A stretch of 64,000 nucleotides of DNA from Paenibacillus oleatilyticus. Lineage in GTDB: Bacteria > Bacillota > Bacilli > Paenibacillales > NBRC-103111. Where the stretch lies: positions 48,404 through 112,403 of the forward strand of contig NZ_JAHNZO010000028.1 in assembly GCF_018998565.1 (NCBI RefSeq), read 5' to 3'. The translations under genes were made by a program, and so were the position numbers. Below, in pieces: positions 33,453-41,568 of this stretch (position 1 is the first letter of the stretch; every line of letters begins with the position of its first letter). The notes beneath the pieces were generated by a model that saw only the letters and a program-made list of their open reading frames with translations, did no database searches and was not told where the DNA came from.

Positions 33453-33980
33453 ATGTTTATACATTTGAAAGATTTGGCATCCAAAGGCACGATCCGGATC
33501 GAAGGCACGGAAGATATGACAGACATTCTGCCGAAGTCCGGAAGTCTGCTCGGGTATGGCCCGCTGCAGGTGCGTTTGGAAGCTCGGGACAAGGCCGGCA
33601 CGGCCGAAGTCACGGGCGAACTGGACATCGACGTGGAGCAATCGTGCTCGCGCTGCTTGTCCCCGGTCGGACAGCATTTGACGATTCCGTTTCATGAGAC
33701 GTTTGTGAAGGGCGAAGAGCAAGAGCTGGAAGAGTCGGAGGATGAGGACCAGGACGAGGAAGACGTGCTGTATGTCTCCGAGGACCGGTTTGAGCTGAAG
33801 CCCTATTTGGCGGAAAGCGTCCTGATGGCGCTGCCGTTCATCCCGCTGTGCAGTGAAAATTGTCAAGGACTGTGTCCCGTGTGCGGAACGAACCGGAACG
33901 AGAAGGCTTGCGAATGCAAGACGGAGAAGGTGGACCCGCGTTTGGCCGGACTTGCGGATTTTTTTAAAGACCGATCGTAA
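33453..33980 (+). CDS. yceD: YceD/DUF177 family protein
   Basis: 175 aa from ATG 33453 after GGGGTGAT. Two cysteine pairs: SCSRCLSP (about 67-74) and the C-terminal CQGLCPVCG with CECK, probably a metal site; between them lies an acidic stretch (EESEDEDQDEEDV). DUF177 proteins are encoded just before rpmF in most bacteria and are linked to 23S rRNA accumulation. Co-transcribed with rpmF 40 bases later. Confidence 0.93.
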   Translation: MFIHLKDLASKGTIRIEGTEDMTDILPKSGSLLGYGPLQVRLEARDKAGTAEVTGELDIDVEQSCSRCLSPVGQHLTIPFHETFVKGEEQELEESEDEDQDEEDVLYVSEDRFELKPYLAESVLMALPFIPLCSENCQGLCPVCGTNRNEKACECKTEKVDPRLAGLADFFKDRS

Positions 33981-34020
33981 CCAGGAACGCAGGCTGAATT
34001 CGTTGAAGGAGGTGGGAAAT

Positions 34021-34194
34021 ATGGCAGTACCTCAAAGGAGAACATCCAAAACGCGCCGCGACAAGCGTCGTACTCATTTTAAATTGGAAGTACCGGGCAT
34101 GGTAAAGTGTGACAATTGCGGTGAATTGAAATTGGCTCACCGAGTTTGCAAAGTTTGCGGTCAATACAAGAAAAGAGAGATTATTAGCCAATAA
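34021..34194 (+). CDS. rpmF: 50S ribosomal protein L32
   Basis: 57 aa, GGAGGTGGG upstream. The basic N terminus MAVPQRRTSKTRRDKRRTHF and zinc-type CxxC pairs (CDNC at residue 30, CKVC about 13 residues later) mark the C+ form of L32. Ends in a long hairpin terminator. Confidence 0.98.
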   Translation: MAVPQRRTSKTRRDKRRTHFKLEVPGMVKCDNCGELKLAHRVCKVCGQYKKREIISQ

Positions 34195-34201
34195 TCTTTC
34201 T

Positions 34202-34257
34202 GCAGACAAAAGAGATAGTACTCCACCGTTAGGTGTAGTGCTATTTTTTTTGTCTGC
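34202..34257 (+). terminator. Terminator after rpmF
   Basis: A long imperfect stem: GCAGACAAAA...ATAG...CACC pairs with GGTG...CTAT...TTTTGTCTGC around GTTA, with an internal T8 tract. Confidence 0.8.
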
Positions 34258-34297
34258 TTGCGCTTCCCTTTTTATGCAGAATCCAGTATACTTTGCT

Positions 34298-34314
34298 TTG
34301 TGACTTGGTCATAA
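34298..34314. promoter_or_regulatory. 17-bp palindrome, candidate FapR operator
   Basis: TTGTGACTTGGTCATAA reads as TT.TGAC...GTCA.AA on both strands. It is 17 bp, like the FapR operators of Bacillus, and lies about 60 bases upstream of fapR, where autoregulation is expected. It differs from the TTAGTAC half-sites I recall, so this is tentative. Confidence 0.4.
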
Positions 34315-34372
34315 GAGATAGTGCCATGTCCTATGCATCAGGTGGGGACCTCCCTAGTTAAGCTAAAAAAAG

Positions 34373-34981
34373 GTGGTGCTCGTTATCGAACGCCTTCCGA
34401 AACGACAGCGCCAGCAGCAGTTGGCCAAAGCGATCGAAGAAAACCCGTTTATAACGGATGAAGAGTTGACGAAGCTGTTTCAAGTCAGCATCCAGACGAT
34501 TCGTCTGGACCGGCTCGAGCTTGGCATTCCCGAGCTGCGAGAGCGGATGAAGCTGATGGCGGAGCAATCGTACGATCAGGTGCGTTCGCTTCCGCTGCAT
34601 GAAGTCATCGGGGATGTCATTGATCTGCAGCTCGACAAGAGCGGCATTTCCATGTTCGAAATTCGAGAAGAGCATGTGTTTTCCCGGACGAAGATCGCCC
34701 GGGGTCATCATATATTTTCTCAGGCCAATTCCTTGGCCGTCGCGCTGATCAACGATAAGGTGGCGCTGACCGCCGCTGCGGACATCCGCTTCGTACGGCC
34801 GGTTAAACTGCAGGAGAAGTGCATTGCCAAGGCTTATGTCCGTTCGATCTCCAAAGGCAAGGCGAAGGTCGAGGTTTTTACATACGTCGGAGACGAAGTG
34901 GTATTCCAAGGGAATTTCATTATTTATCATGCAAGCAAAGATCGGCATGAAGGAGGAGAGCTTCATGCGGATAGCGATTGA
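34373..34981 (+). CDS. fapR: Fatty-acid/phospholipid synthesis regulator FapR
   Basis: About 202 aa from GTG 34373 (or GTG 34376). N-terminal helix-turn-helix (ITDEELTKLFQVSIQTIRLDRLELGIPELRERM) and a C-terminal hot-dog fold domain (from about residue 75) that binds malonyl-CoA in known FapR proteins. It represses the fatty-acid genes and is released by malonyl-CoA. Its 3' end overlaps plsX by 17 bases. Confidence 0.95.
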   Translation: MVLVIERLPKRQRQQQLAKAIEENPFITDEELTKLFQVSIQTIRLDRLELGIPELRERMKLMAEQSYDQVRSLPLHEVIGDVIDLQLDKSGISMFEIREEHVFSRTKIARGHHIFSQANSLAVALINDKVALTAAADIRFVRPVKLQEKCIAKAYVRSISKGKAKVEVFTYVGDEVVFQGNFIIYHASKDRHEGGELHADSD

Positions 34982-35960
34982 CGCGATGGGCGGAGACCAT
35001 GCGCCGCAGGCAGCGGTGGATGGCGCGATTGCGGCGGCCGAAGAATGGCCGGATACGACGATTGTGCTGGTTGGAGATACAAGCGTGCTGGAGCCGCTCG
35101 TTCAAGGCAAGAAGCTTGCGAATCTGGAATTGAGACACGCAAGCGAGACGATCGAAGCGGATGACGAGCCGGTGAAGGCGGTGCGGCGCAAAAAGGACGC
35201 TTCGATGGTCGTCGCCGGCCGTATGGTGAAGGAGCAGGAAGTAGGCGCCATGATATCGGCGGGCAACACGGGAGCGTTGATGACGACGGGCCTTCTGGTT
35301 GTCGGTCGAATCAAAGGAATCGAGCGCCCGGCGCTCGCGCCGATGCTGCCGACGGTGGACGGGGAAGGCATTCTTGCGCTCGACCTCGGAGCGAATATGG
35401 ACGCGACGGCGGAGCATCTGGTGCAGTACGCCATCATGGGCAGCTTGTATCGAAGTAAAGTGCACGGGGTGGCCGAGCCGCGCGTCGGTCTCCTTAACGT
35501 GGGTACGGAAGCGATGAAAGGCAACGAGCTGACGAAGGCGGCATTTCCGCTGCTGGAGCAGGCGCCGATCCGTTTCATAGGCAACGTCGAGTCGCGCGAC
35601 GTGCTCCGGAAGCCTTGCGACGTCATCGTATGCGACGGCTTTGCGGGGAATATTATGCTTAAATCGATGGAAGGGGCGGCCTCGGTCATCTTCTCCGTCT
35701 TAAAAGAGCAATTTATGCGTACGTGGTACACGAAGCTGGCGGCGGCGGCGGTAAAGAAGGGCCTCGGCCAATTCCGCAAAAAAATGGATTACACCGAACA
35801 TGGCGCAGCGCCTTTGCTGGGCATTAACGGTCTGGTGCTCAAAAGCCACGGCTCGTCCAACGGCGTAGCTTTTAAAAATGCGGTGCGTCAAGCCCGGGTC
35901 GCTTTAAAAAACGATTTGGTCCGCAGCATTTCTGCGGAAATTAGCAACGGGAGCGAGTAG
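34965..35960 (+). CDS. plsX: Phosphate acyltransferase PlsX
   Basis: 331 aa from ATG 34965, with AGGAGGAG 6 bases upstream inside fapR. MRIAIDAMGGDHAP at the N terminus and SAGNTGALM, LDLGANMDA, VCDGFAGN are family signatures. Converts acyl-ACP to acyl-phosphate for phospholipid synthesis at the membrane. Part of the fapR operon. Confidence 0.97.
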   Translation: MRIAIDAMGGDHAPQAAVDGAIAAAEEWPDTTIVLVGDTSVLEPLVQGKKLANLELRHASETIEADDEPVKAVRRKKDASMVVAGRMVKEQEVGAMISAGNTGALMTTGLLVVGRIKGIERPALAPMLPTVDGEGILALDLGANMDATAEHLVQYAIMGSLYRSKVHGVAEPRVGLLNVGTEAMKGNELTKAAFPLLEQAPIRFIGNVESRDVLRKPCDVIVCDGFAGNIMLKSMEGAASVIFSVLKEQFMRTWYTKLAAAAVKKGLGQFRKKMDYTEHGAAPLLGINGLVLKSHGSSNGVAFKNAVRQARVALKNDLVRSISAEISNGSE

Positions 35961-35962
35961 TT

Positions 35963-36955
35963 ATGAATAGCAGCTTAAAGCCTGTAGGCATTCTCGGAAC
36001 GGGAAAATATGTGCCTGAGAAGGTACTGACCAATTTCGAGCTGGAACAAATGGTGGACACAAACGACGAATGGATCGTCACCCGCACCGGCATCCGCGAA
36101 CGCCGTATCGCTTCCGCGGAGCAAGCGTCGTCGGACTTGGCCTATGAAGCATCGAAAATCGCCCTGAAGAATGCGGGCATTACGCCGGAAGAGATTGATT
36201 TAATTATTGTGGCGACGGTTACCCCGGATATGGCGTTCCCGTCAACGGCATGTATTTTACAGGACAAGCTTAGGGCCAAAAAAGCGGCCGCCTTTGATCT
36301 GTCTGCTGCTTGTTCGGGATTTATCTACAGCCTGGCCAACGCCGCCAATTTCATCGCCACCGGAACGTATAAATATGCGCTTGTCGTAGGCGCGGAATGT
36401 TTATCCAAAATTACGGACTACACCGATCGGAACACATGTATTTTGTTCGGAGACGGTGCAGGCGCGGTCGTGCTGGGAGAGGTGCCGGAAGGCCGCGGAT
36501 TTAAATCGTTCGAGCTTGGCGCGGACGGTACGGGCGGCTCGCTGCTGAACGTTGCCGCCGGCGGTTCCCGTTGTCCGGCATCGCCGCAAAGTCTGGAAGG
36601 CAAGCAGCATTTTATCTTCATGGCCGGTAGCGAGGTGTTCAAATTCGCGGTCCGCATTATGGGAAGCGCTGCGGAAGAGGCGCTGCGCAAGGCGGGAATC
36701 GACAAGTCCGAGGTGGATTTGCTCGTCCCGCATCAGGCGAACATCCGCATCATTCAGTCCGCGCTGCAGAAGCTGAATTTGAGCGAGGACAAATGCATGA
36801 TCAACCTGGACAAATACGGCAACGTGTCGGCAGGATCGATTCCGATCGCTCTTGCGGAGGCAGTGGAGTCCGGACGGGTCAAAGAGGGCGACTGCCTGGT
36901 GCTTGTCGGCTTCGGCGGCGGCTTGACTTGGGGCGCTTCCGTCTTGGTATGGTAA
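35963..36955 (+). CDS. fabH: Beta-ketoacyl-ACP synthase III
   Basis: 330 aa. Thiolase fold with the catalytic triad Cys117 (SAACSGF), His in PHQANIR (about 256) and Asn in YGNVSAGS (about 286). It condenses acyl-CoA with malonyl-ACP to start fatty-acid synthesis; in Bacillales it prefers branched primers. Starts 3 bases after plsX. In B. subtilis fabH genes lie elsewhere, so this is a Paenibacillus-like arrangement. Confidence 0.97.
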   Translation: MNSSLKPVGILGTGKYVPEKVLTNFELEQMVDTNDEWIVTRTGIRERRIASAEQASSDLAYEASKIALKNAGITPEEIDLIIVATVTPDMAFPSTACILQDKLRAKKAAAFDLSAACSGFIYSLANAANFIATGTYKYALVVGAECLSKITDYTDRNTCILFGDGAGAVVLGEVPEGRGFKSFELGADGTGGSLLNVAAGGSRCPASPQSLEGKQHFIFMAGSEVFKFAVRIMGSAAEEALRKAGIDKSEVDLLVPHQANIRIIQSALQKLNLSEDKCMINLDKYGNVSAGSIPIALAEAVESGRVKEGDCLVLVGFGGGLTWGASVLVW

Positions 36956-37059
36956 GTGAATGATCCGGAATATGGAGTTCAATCTTAATATCTCTGTGCA
37001 GGACCGGCCGTTTCGGTCCATCCGAACGGCTTGCTGTCGGTAATAAAGGAGAATCGGAT

Positions 37060-38001
37060 ATGGGGAAAATCGCATTCGTCTTCCCGGGCCAGGGGGCTCA
37101 GGCGGTAGGAATGGGGAAAGACGTTTATGAAGCGGATGCCGCCGCACGGGGCATTTTCGAATCGGCCGATAAGGCGCTCGGCTTCCCTCTCAGCCGCATC
37201 GTCTTCGATGGTCCGGAGGAAGAGCTGAAGCTTACCGTTAATACGCAGCCTGCGCTGCTGACAACCAGCATAGCCTACCTTGAGCTGTTTCGCGCGCGCC
37301 ACGGTCTTCAGCCGGATTATGCCGCCGGGCACAGCCTCGGCGAGTACAGTGCGCTTGTGGCGGCAGGCGTGCTGAGCTTTGAAGACGCGGTCCGTACGGT
37401 ACGTGCGCGCGGCGAGTTTATGGAACAGGCGGTGCCGAGCGGACAAGGCGCTATGGCAGCCGTGCTCGGCGCCGAGCGCGAAGCGCTGCGCCAGCTATGC
37501 GCGGACGTTAGCGGGCAAGGAACCGTCGTCGAGCTTGCGAACCTGAACTGCCCGGGACAGATCGTTGTTTCCGGCAGCAAGGAAGGGGTGCAGGCCCTCG
37601 CTGAGCGAGGCAAAGAGGCCGGCGCGAAACGCGTGATTCCGCTTGAGGTTAGCGGGCCGTTTCATTCCTCGTTGATGAAGCCCGCTTCCGAGCGTCTCGG
37701 CGGCGTGCTGGAGTCCGTTGAAATGAAAGCGGCGGCCGTTCCGGTCGTTGCCAACGTGACGGCGCTGCCTGTGCAGGAGCCTGCGGAAATCAAGCAGCTG
37801 TTGATCGATCAAGTACATTCCTCCGTGCTGTGGGAAGACAGCGTCGCATGGCTGCTCGGACAGGGTGTGGACACGTTTGTCGAAATCGGCAGCGGCACCG
37901 TTCTGGCAGGTCTGATCAAGAAAATCGACCGCAGCGCGAAAGTGTATTCCATCAACAGTCTGGAAGCCATCGAGAAATTTCAGCTGGAAACGACGGAATA
38001 A
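37060..38001 (+). CDS. fabD: Malonyl-CoA:ACP transacylase
   Basis: 313 aa, AAAGGAG upstream. FPGQGAQ near the N terminus and the nucleophile Ser92 in GHSLGEY; the partner His is in GPFHSSLM. Loads malonyl groups onto ACP. Confidence 0.97.
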   Translation: MGKIAFVFPGQGAQAVGMGKDVYEADAAARGIFESADKALGFPLSRIVFDGPEEELKLTVNTQPALLTTSIAYLELFRARHGLQPDYAAGHSLGEYSALVAAGVLSFEDAVRTVRARGEFMEQAVPSGQGAMAAVLGAEREALRQLCADVSGQGTVVELANLNCPGQIVVSGSKEGVQALAERGKEAGAKRVIPLEVSGPFHSSLMKPASERLGGVLESVEMKAAAVPVVANVTALPVQEPAEIKQLLIDQVHSSVLWEDSVAWLLGQGVDTFVEIGSGTVLAGLIKKIDRSAKVYSINSLEAIEKFQLETTE

Positions 38002-38028
38002 ACGATTATTCATGGGAGGGATTAGCGC

Positions 38029-38769
38029 ATGCTAACGGGTAAGGTAGCACTGGTTACCGGCGCATCTCGCGGCATCGGCCGGGCCATCGCCATCGGTCTC
38101 GCCGAAGCGGGTGCCGATGTGGTGGTTAACTACGCGGGCAGCGAAGCGGCGGCGGCGGAAGTTGTGCAGACCATCGAAGCGCTGGGACGCAAGTCGTTTA
38201 AGGTGAAGGCGAACGTCGGTTCCGTGCAGGAAGTCGAAGAGATGTTCAAGCTCGTTCTGGAAGCGTTCGGCCGGATCGATATTTTGGTCAACAACGCGGG
38301 AATTACGCGGGATAACCTGATTATGCGCATGAAGGAAGAGGAGTTCGATCAAGTAATCGAGACGAATCTGAAAGGCGTATTCAACTGCGTAAAAGCGGCT
38401 ACGCGCCCGATGATGAAGCAGCGTTCGGGACGGATCATCAACATCTCGTCCGTTGTCGGAGCGATGGGGAATGCCGGTCAAATGAACTATGTCGCCGCCA
38501 AAGCCGGCGTCATCGGTATGACCAAATCGGCGGCAAAAGAGCTTGCTTCGAGAGGCATTAATGTCAACTGTGTGGCTCCCGGCTTTATCGAGACCGATAT
38601 GACGGACAAGCTGGCAGAAGATCTGCGCTCGCAGCTTGCGTCGCAAGTTCCGCTGGCCCGCTTGGGGCAACCGGAAGACATTGCCAAAGCGGTGATATTT
38701 TTGGCGTCCGACGATTCGTCCTATATGACGGGGCAGACGCTTCATGTCGACGGCGGCATGTATATGTAG
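38029..38769 (+). CDS. fabG: 3-oxoacyl-ACP reductase
   Basis: 246 aa short-chain dehydrogenase. NADPH motif TGASRGIG (10-17), NNAGIT at about 88-93 and the catalytic Ser-Tyr-Lys (NISSVVG, YVAAK). First reduction step of each elongation cycle. Starts 27 bases after fabD. Confidence 0.97.
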   Translation: MLTGKVALVTGASRGIGRAIAIGLAEAGADVVVNYAGSEAAAAEVVQTIEALGRKSFKVKANVGSVQEVEEMFKLVLEAFGRIDILVNNAGITRDNLIMRMKEEEFDQVIETNLKGVFNCVKAATRPMMKQRSGRIINISSVVGAMGNAGQMNYVAAKAGVIGMTKSAAKELASRGINVNCVAPGFIETDMTDKLAEDLRSQLASQVPLARLGQPEDIAKAVIFLASDDSSYMTGQTLHVDGGMYM

Positions 38770-38939
38770 CGCGGCTTGCGGCAACAATGGGCGGAGGTGC
38801 GGGCGCTTGCATCGCACTGCCAGAGTTGCCGCAAAAATTGAATTTTTTGGCGAAAATAGTTTTTTTTCGCACTAAACGAGGCTTTACTATGGCATTTTGT
38901 CCATAAGTTAAGTATAATACCAAAGAGGAGGTGAACCGG

Positions 38940-39173
38940 ATGTCCGACGTTTTGGATCGCGTAAAACGCATCGTTGTGGACCGTCTCGGCGTTGACGAAG
39001 CGGAAGTGACCCTTGAGGCTTCTTTTAAAGATGATTTAGGTGCCGATTCTCTCGATGTCGTGGAATTGGTTATGGAATTGGAAGATGAGTTTGATATGGA
39101 AATCTCTGATGAAGATGCAGAGAAGATCACTACTGTAGGTCAAGTAGTTGAGTACATAAAATCTCATACGTAA
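38940..39173 (+). CDS. acpP: Acyl carrier protein
   Basis: 77 aa, AGAGGAGGTGAA upstream. Phosphopantetheine site Ser37 in GADSLDVVEL and an acidic four-helix composition. A TATAAT-like -10 at about 38912 may give extra transcription ahead of this highly expressed gene. Confidence 0.98.
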   Translation: MSDVLDRVKRIVVDRLGVDEAEVTLEASFKDDLGADSLDVVELVMELEDEFDMEISDEDAEKITTVGQVVEYIKSHT

Positions 39174-39177
39174 ACGC

Positions 39178-39212
39178 ATAAGTCCCGTTTTTCTTGGATA
39201 AACGGGACTTAT
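39178..39212 (+). terminator. Hairpin between acpP and fabF
   Basis: ATAAGTCCCGTTT/AAACGGGACTTAT, a perfect 13-bp stem with a 9-base loop but no T-run after it. It may be a partial terminator or mRNA-processing/stabilising element lowering fabF relative to acpP. Confidence 0.55.
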
Positions 39213-39307
39213 CTCCATTCCGTGCCTGACTGCGCGCACCAGTGAGCTTGACCCCTTACGAATGAAGTACATAACGAAGGTTATTTACGATAGAGGTGAA
39301 TTACAGC

Positions 39308-40546
39308 ATGAAACAAAGAGTTGTTATTACGGGTCTCGGCGTGATGTCTGCGCTCGGACGCGATCTTGAAACCTTTTGGGGGAATCTGTTGGCCGGAAAG
39401 TCCGGTGTCAGCGCGATTGAGTCGTTTGACGTCAGCGAATATCCGACACGGATCGCCGCCGAAATTAAAGATTTCAATCCGGAAGATTATTTTGACAAGA
39501 AAGAAGCCCGCCGCATGGACCGCTTCGTGCAATTTGCCGTAGCCGCCACTATAACGGCCTTGAAGGATGCAGGACTGAATGTCAAAGAGGATACCGATCC
39601 GGAACGGGTCGGCGTTTATGTCGGCTCGGGAATCGGCGGCTTGTCGACTTGGGAAGAGCAGCATAAAATTTTGCTGGAAAAGGGACCGAAGCGGGTCAGC
39701 CCGTTCTTTATTCCAATGATGATCGCCAATATGGCATCAGGTCAAATCTCGATGATAACGGGTGCCAAAGGACCGAACAGCACGGCCGTTACCGCCTGTG
39801 CAACAGGTACGCACTCCATTGGAGACGCCTTCAAGACGATCCTGCACGGCGATGCGGACGTCATGATCTGCGGCGGCGCGGAAGCGACGATCAGTCCGAC
39901 GGGCGTTGCCGGCTTTTGCGCGCTGCGCGCCATGTCGACCCGCAACGACGAGCCGGAAAAAGCGAGCCGTCCGTTCGATACGGATCGCGACGGGTTTGTC
40001 ATGGGTGAAGGCGCCGGCATTCTCATTCTGGAATCGCTGGAGCATGCGCAGAAGCGCGGCGCCCGCATTTACGGTGAAGTGATCGGCTACGGCATGAGCG
40101 GAGACGCGCATCATATGACCGATCCGGACCCGGACGGCGCTGCACGCTGCATGGTCAAAGCCGTGAAAGACGCCGGCATTCCGCTTGAAGCGATCGATTA
40201 TATCAACGCGCACGGTACTTCGACGCCGATCGGGGATAAATCGGAGACGGCCGCGATTAAGCAGGCATTCGGCGAGCACGCTTACAAGCTGGCTGTCAGC
40301 TCGACCAAGTCGATGACCGGTCACTTGCTCGGCGCAGCGGGGGGCGTGGAAGCGCTCATCTGCGCACTGGCCTTGAAGCATGGCGTTATCCCGCCGACAA
40401 TCAATCTCGACAATCAGGACCCCGAATGCGATCTGGATTACGTGCCGAATACGCCGCGCCCGTCCGATCTGCGCATCGTGATGTCGAACTCGTTCGGCTT
40501 CGGCGGCCACAACGCAACGGTCATCCTGCAAAAGTACGAGGCTTAA
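39308..40546 (+). CDS. fabF: Beta-ketoacyl-ACP synthase II
   Basis: 412 aa from ATG 39308 after GAGGTGAAT; an in-frame upstream start at 39296 is less likely. Catalytic Cys164 (VTACATGTHS), His in NAHGTSTPIGD (about 304) and His in TGHLLGAAGG (about 340). Elongating condensing enzyme. Confidence 0.97.
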   Translation: MKQRVVITGLGVMSALGRDLETFWGNLLAGKSGVSAIESFDVSEYPTRIAAEIKDFNPEDYFDKKEARRMDRFVQFAVAATITALKDAGLNVKEDTDPERVGVYVGSGIGGLSTWEEQHKILLEKGPKRVSPFFIPMMIANMASGQISMITGAKGPNSTAVTACATGTHSIGDAFKTILHGDADVMICGGAEATISPTGVAGFCALRAMSTRNDEPEKASRPFDTDRDGFVMGEGAGILILESLEHAQKRGARIYGEVIGYGMSGDAHHMTDPDPDGAARCMVKAVKDAGIPLEAIDYINAHGTSTPIGDKSETAAIKQAFGEHAYKLAVSSTKSMTGHLLGAAGGVEALICALALKHGVIPPTINLDNQDPECDLDYVPNTPRPSDLRIVMSNSFGFGGHNATVILQKYEA

Positions 40547-40651
40547 GGGCATAGACTTCACGAGGTTGGCCAAACTATAACATTGTTTCGTGGGGTTGGC
40601 TGCACAATTCAATCTCCACGAAACAAATTGCTTATACGAAGGTGATTAGAT

Positions 40652-41356
40652 ATGCATCGGAACTTAAAACAGCTGCAAGCGGACCTGGGGATTTCGTTCC
40701 GGCGTCCCGACCTTCTACGGCAGGCATTTACCCATTCTTCCTACGTGAATGAGCATCGAATCGGTCACTGCAAGGATAACGAGCGCCTGGAGTTTCTCGG
40801 CGACGCTGTCCTGGAGCTAACTGTGTCGGAATATTTGTTCGACAAGTATCCGGACCGCACGGAAGGCGAGTTGACCAAATTGCGGGCCTCCATTGTCTGT
40901 GAGCCCTCGCTCGTCGGCTTCGCCGAGCAGCTCGACTTCGGATCTTATGTGCTGCTCGGCAAAGGAGAGGAGCAGACCGGCGGTCGAACCCGTCCGGCAC
41001 TGCTCGCAGATGTGTTCGAATCGTTCATCGGTGCGCTTTACTTGGACCAAGGCTTGGAGCCGGTGCGCGCTTTTCTAAGCCGCCACATGTTCCCGGGCTT
41101 GCCACAGCAAGGGCGTCTGTTAACAGCGGATTACAAAACGATTCTGCAAGAGCATACCCAGCAGCATAATATGGGCCCCTTGGAATACAAAATCGTAGAC
41201 GAACGCGGACCTGCTCACGAGCGGGAGTTTGCGGCGGAAGTATATCTTCATGAGGAAATGCTTGGTCGGGGACTCGGCCGCTCCAAGAAGGAAGCGGAGC
41301 AGCACGCGGCCGCAGAAGCGCTTTCGAAGCTGGAGGTCAAGGTGGATCAGTCATAA
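40652..41356 (+). CDS. rnc: Ribonuclease III
   Basis: 234 aa. RNase III signature ERLEFLGDAV (44-53) with acidic metal ligands, and a C-terminal double-stranded-RNA-binding domain (about 160-230, GLGRSKKEAEQHAAAEAL). Processes rRNA precursors and structured RNAs. Followed by a strong terminator. Confidence 0.97.
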   Translation: MHRNLKQLQADLGISFRRPDLLRQAFTHSSYVNEHRIGHCKDNERLEFLGDAVLELTVSEYLFDKYPDRTEGELTKLRASIVCEPSLVGFAEQLDFGSYVLLGKGEEQTGGRTRPALLADVFESFIGALYLDQGLEPVRAFLSRHMFPGLPQQGRLLTADYKTILQEHTQQHNMGPLEYKIVDERGPAHEREFAAEVYLHEEMLGRGLGRSKKEAEQHAAAEALSKLEVKVDQS

Positions 41357-41372
41357 AGCAAGTTCGCAGAAG

Positions 41373-41408
41373 GTGACGGCCGTATAGCGGGCCGTCACTC
41401 TTTTTTTT
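41373..41408 (+). terminator. Terminator after rnc
   Basis: GTGACGGCC/GGCCGTCAC stem, loop GTATAGCG, then TC and a run of eight T. Confidence 0.92.
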
Positions 41409-41568
41409 GCAGGCGGGCGGGACCGTTAGTCAAAAACCGATCTCGTCGTTTAGGTTCAGACGACAGCAAGTCCATCGCAGCCTGCGTATAGATCGCCGGA
41501 CTGCTGAAGCGGACGGTATCTACTATAGGTCCGGAATATGGTACAATAGCCGTAAGAGGTGAGCCAAG

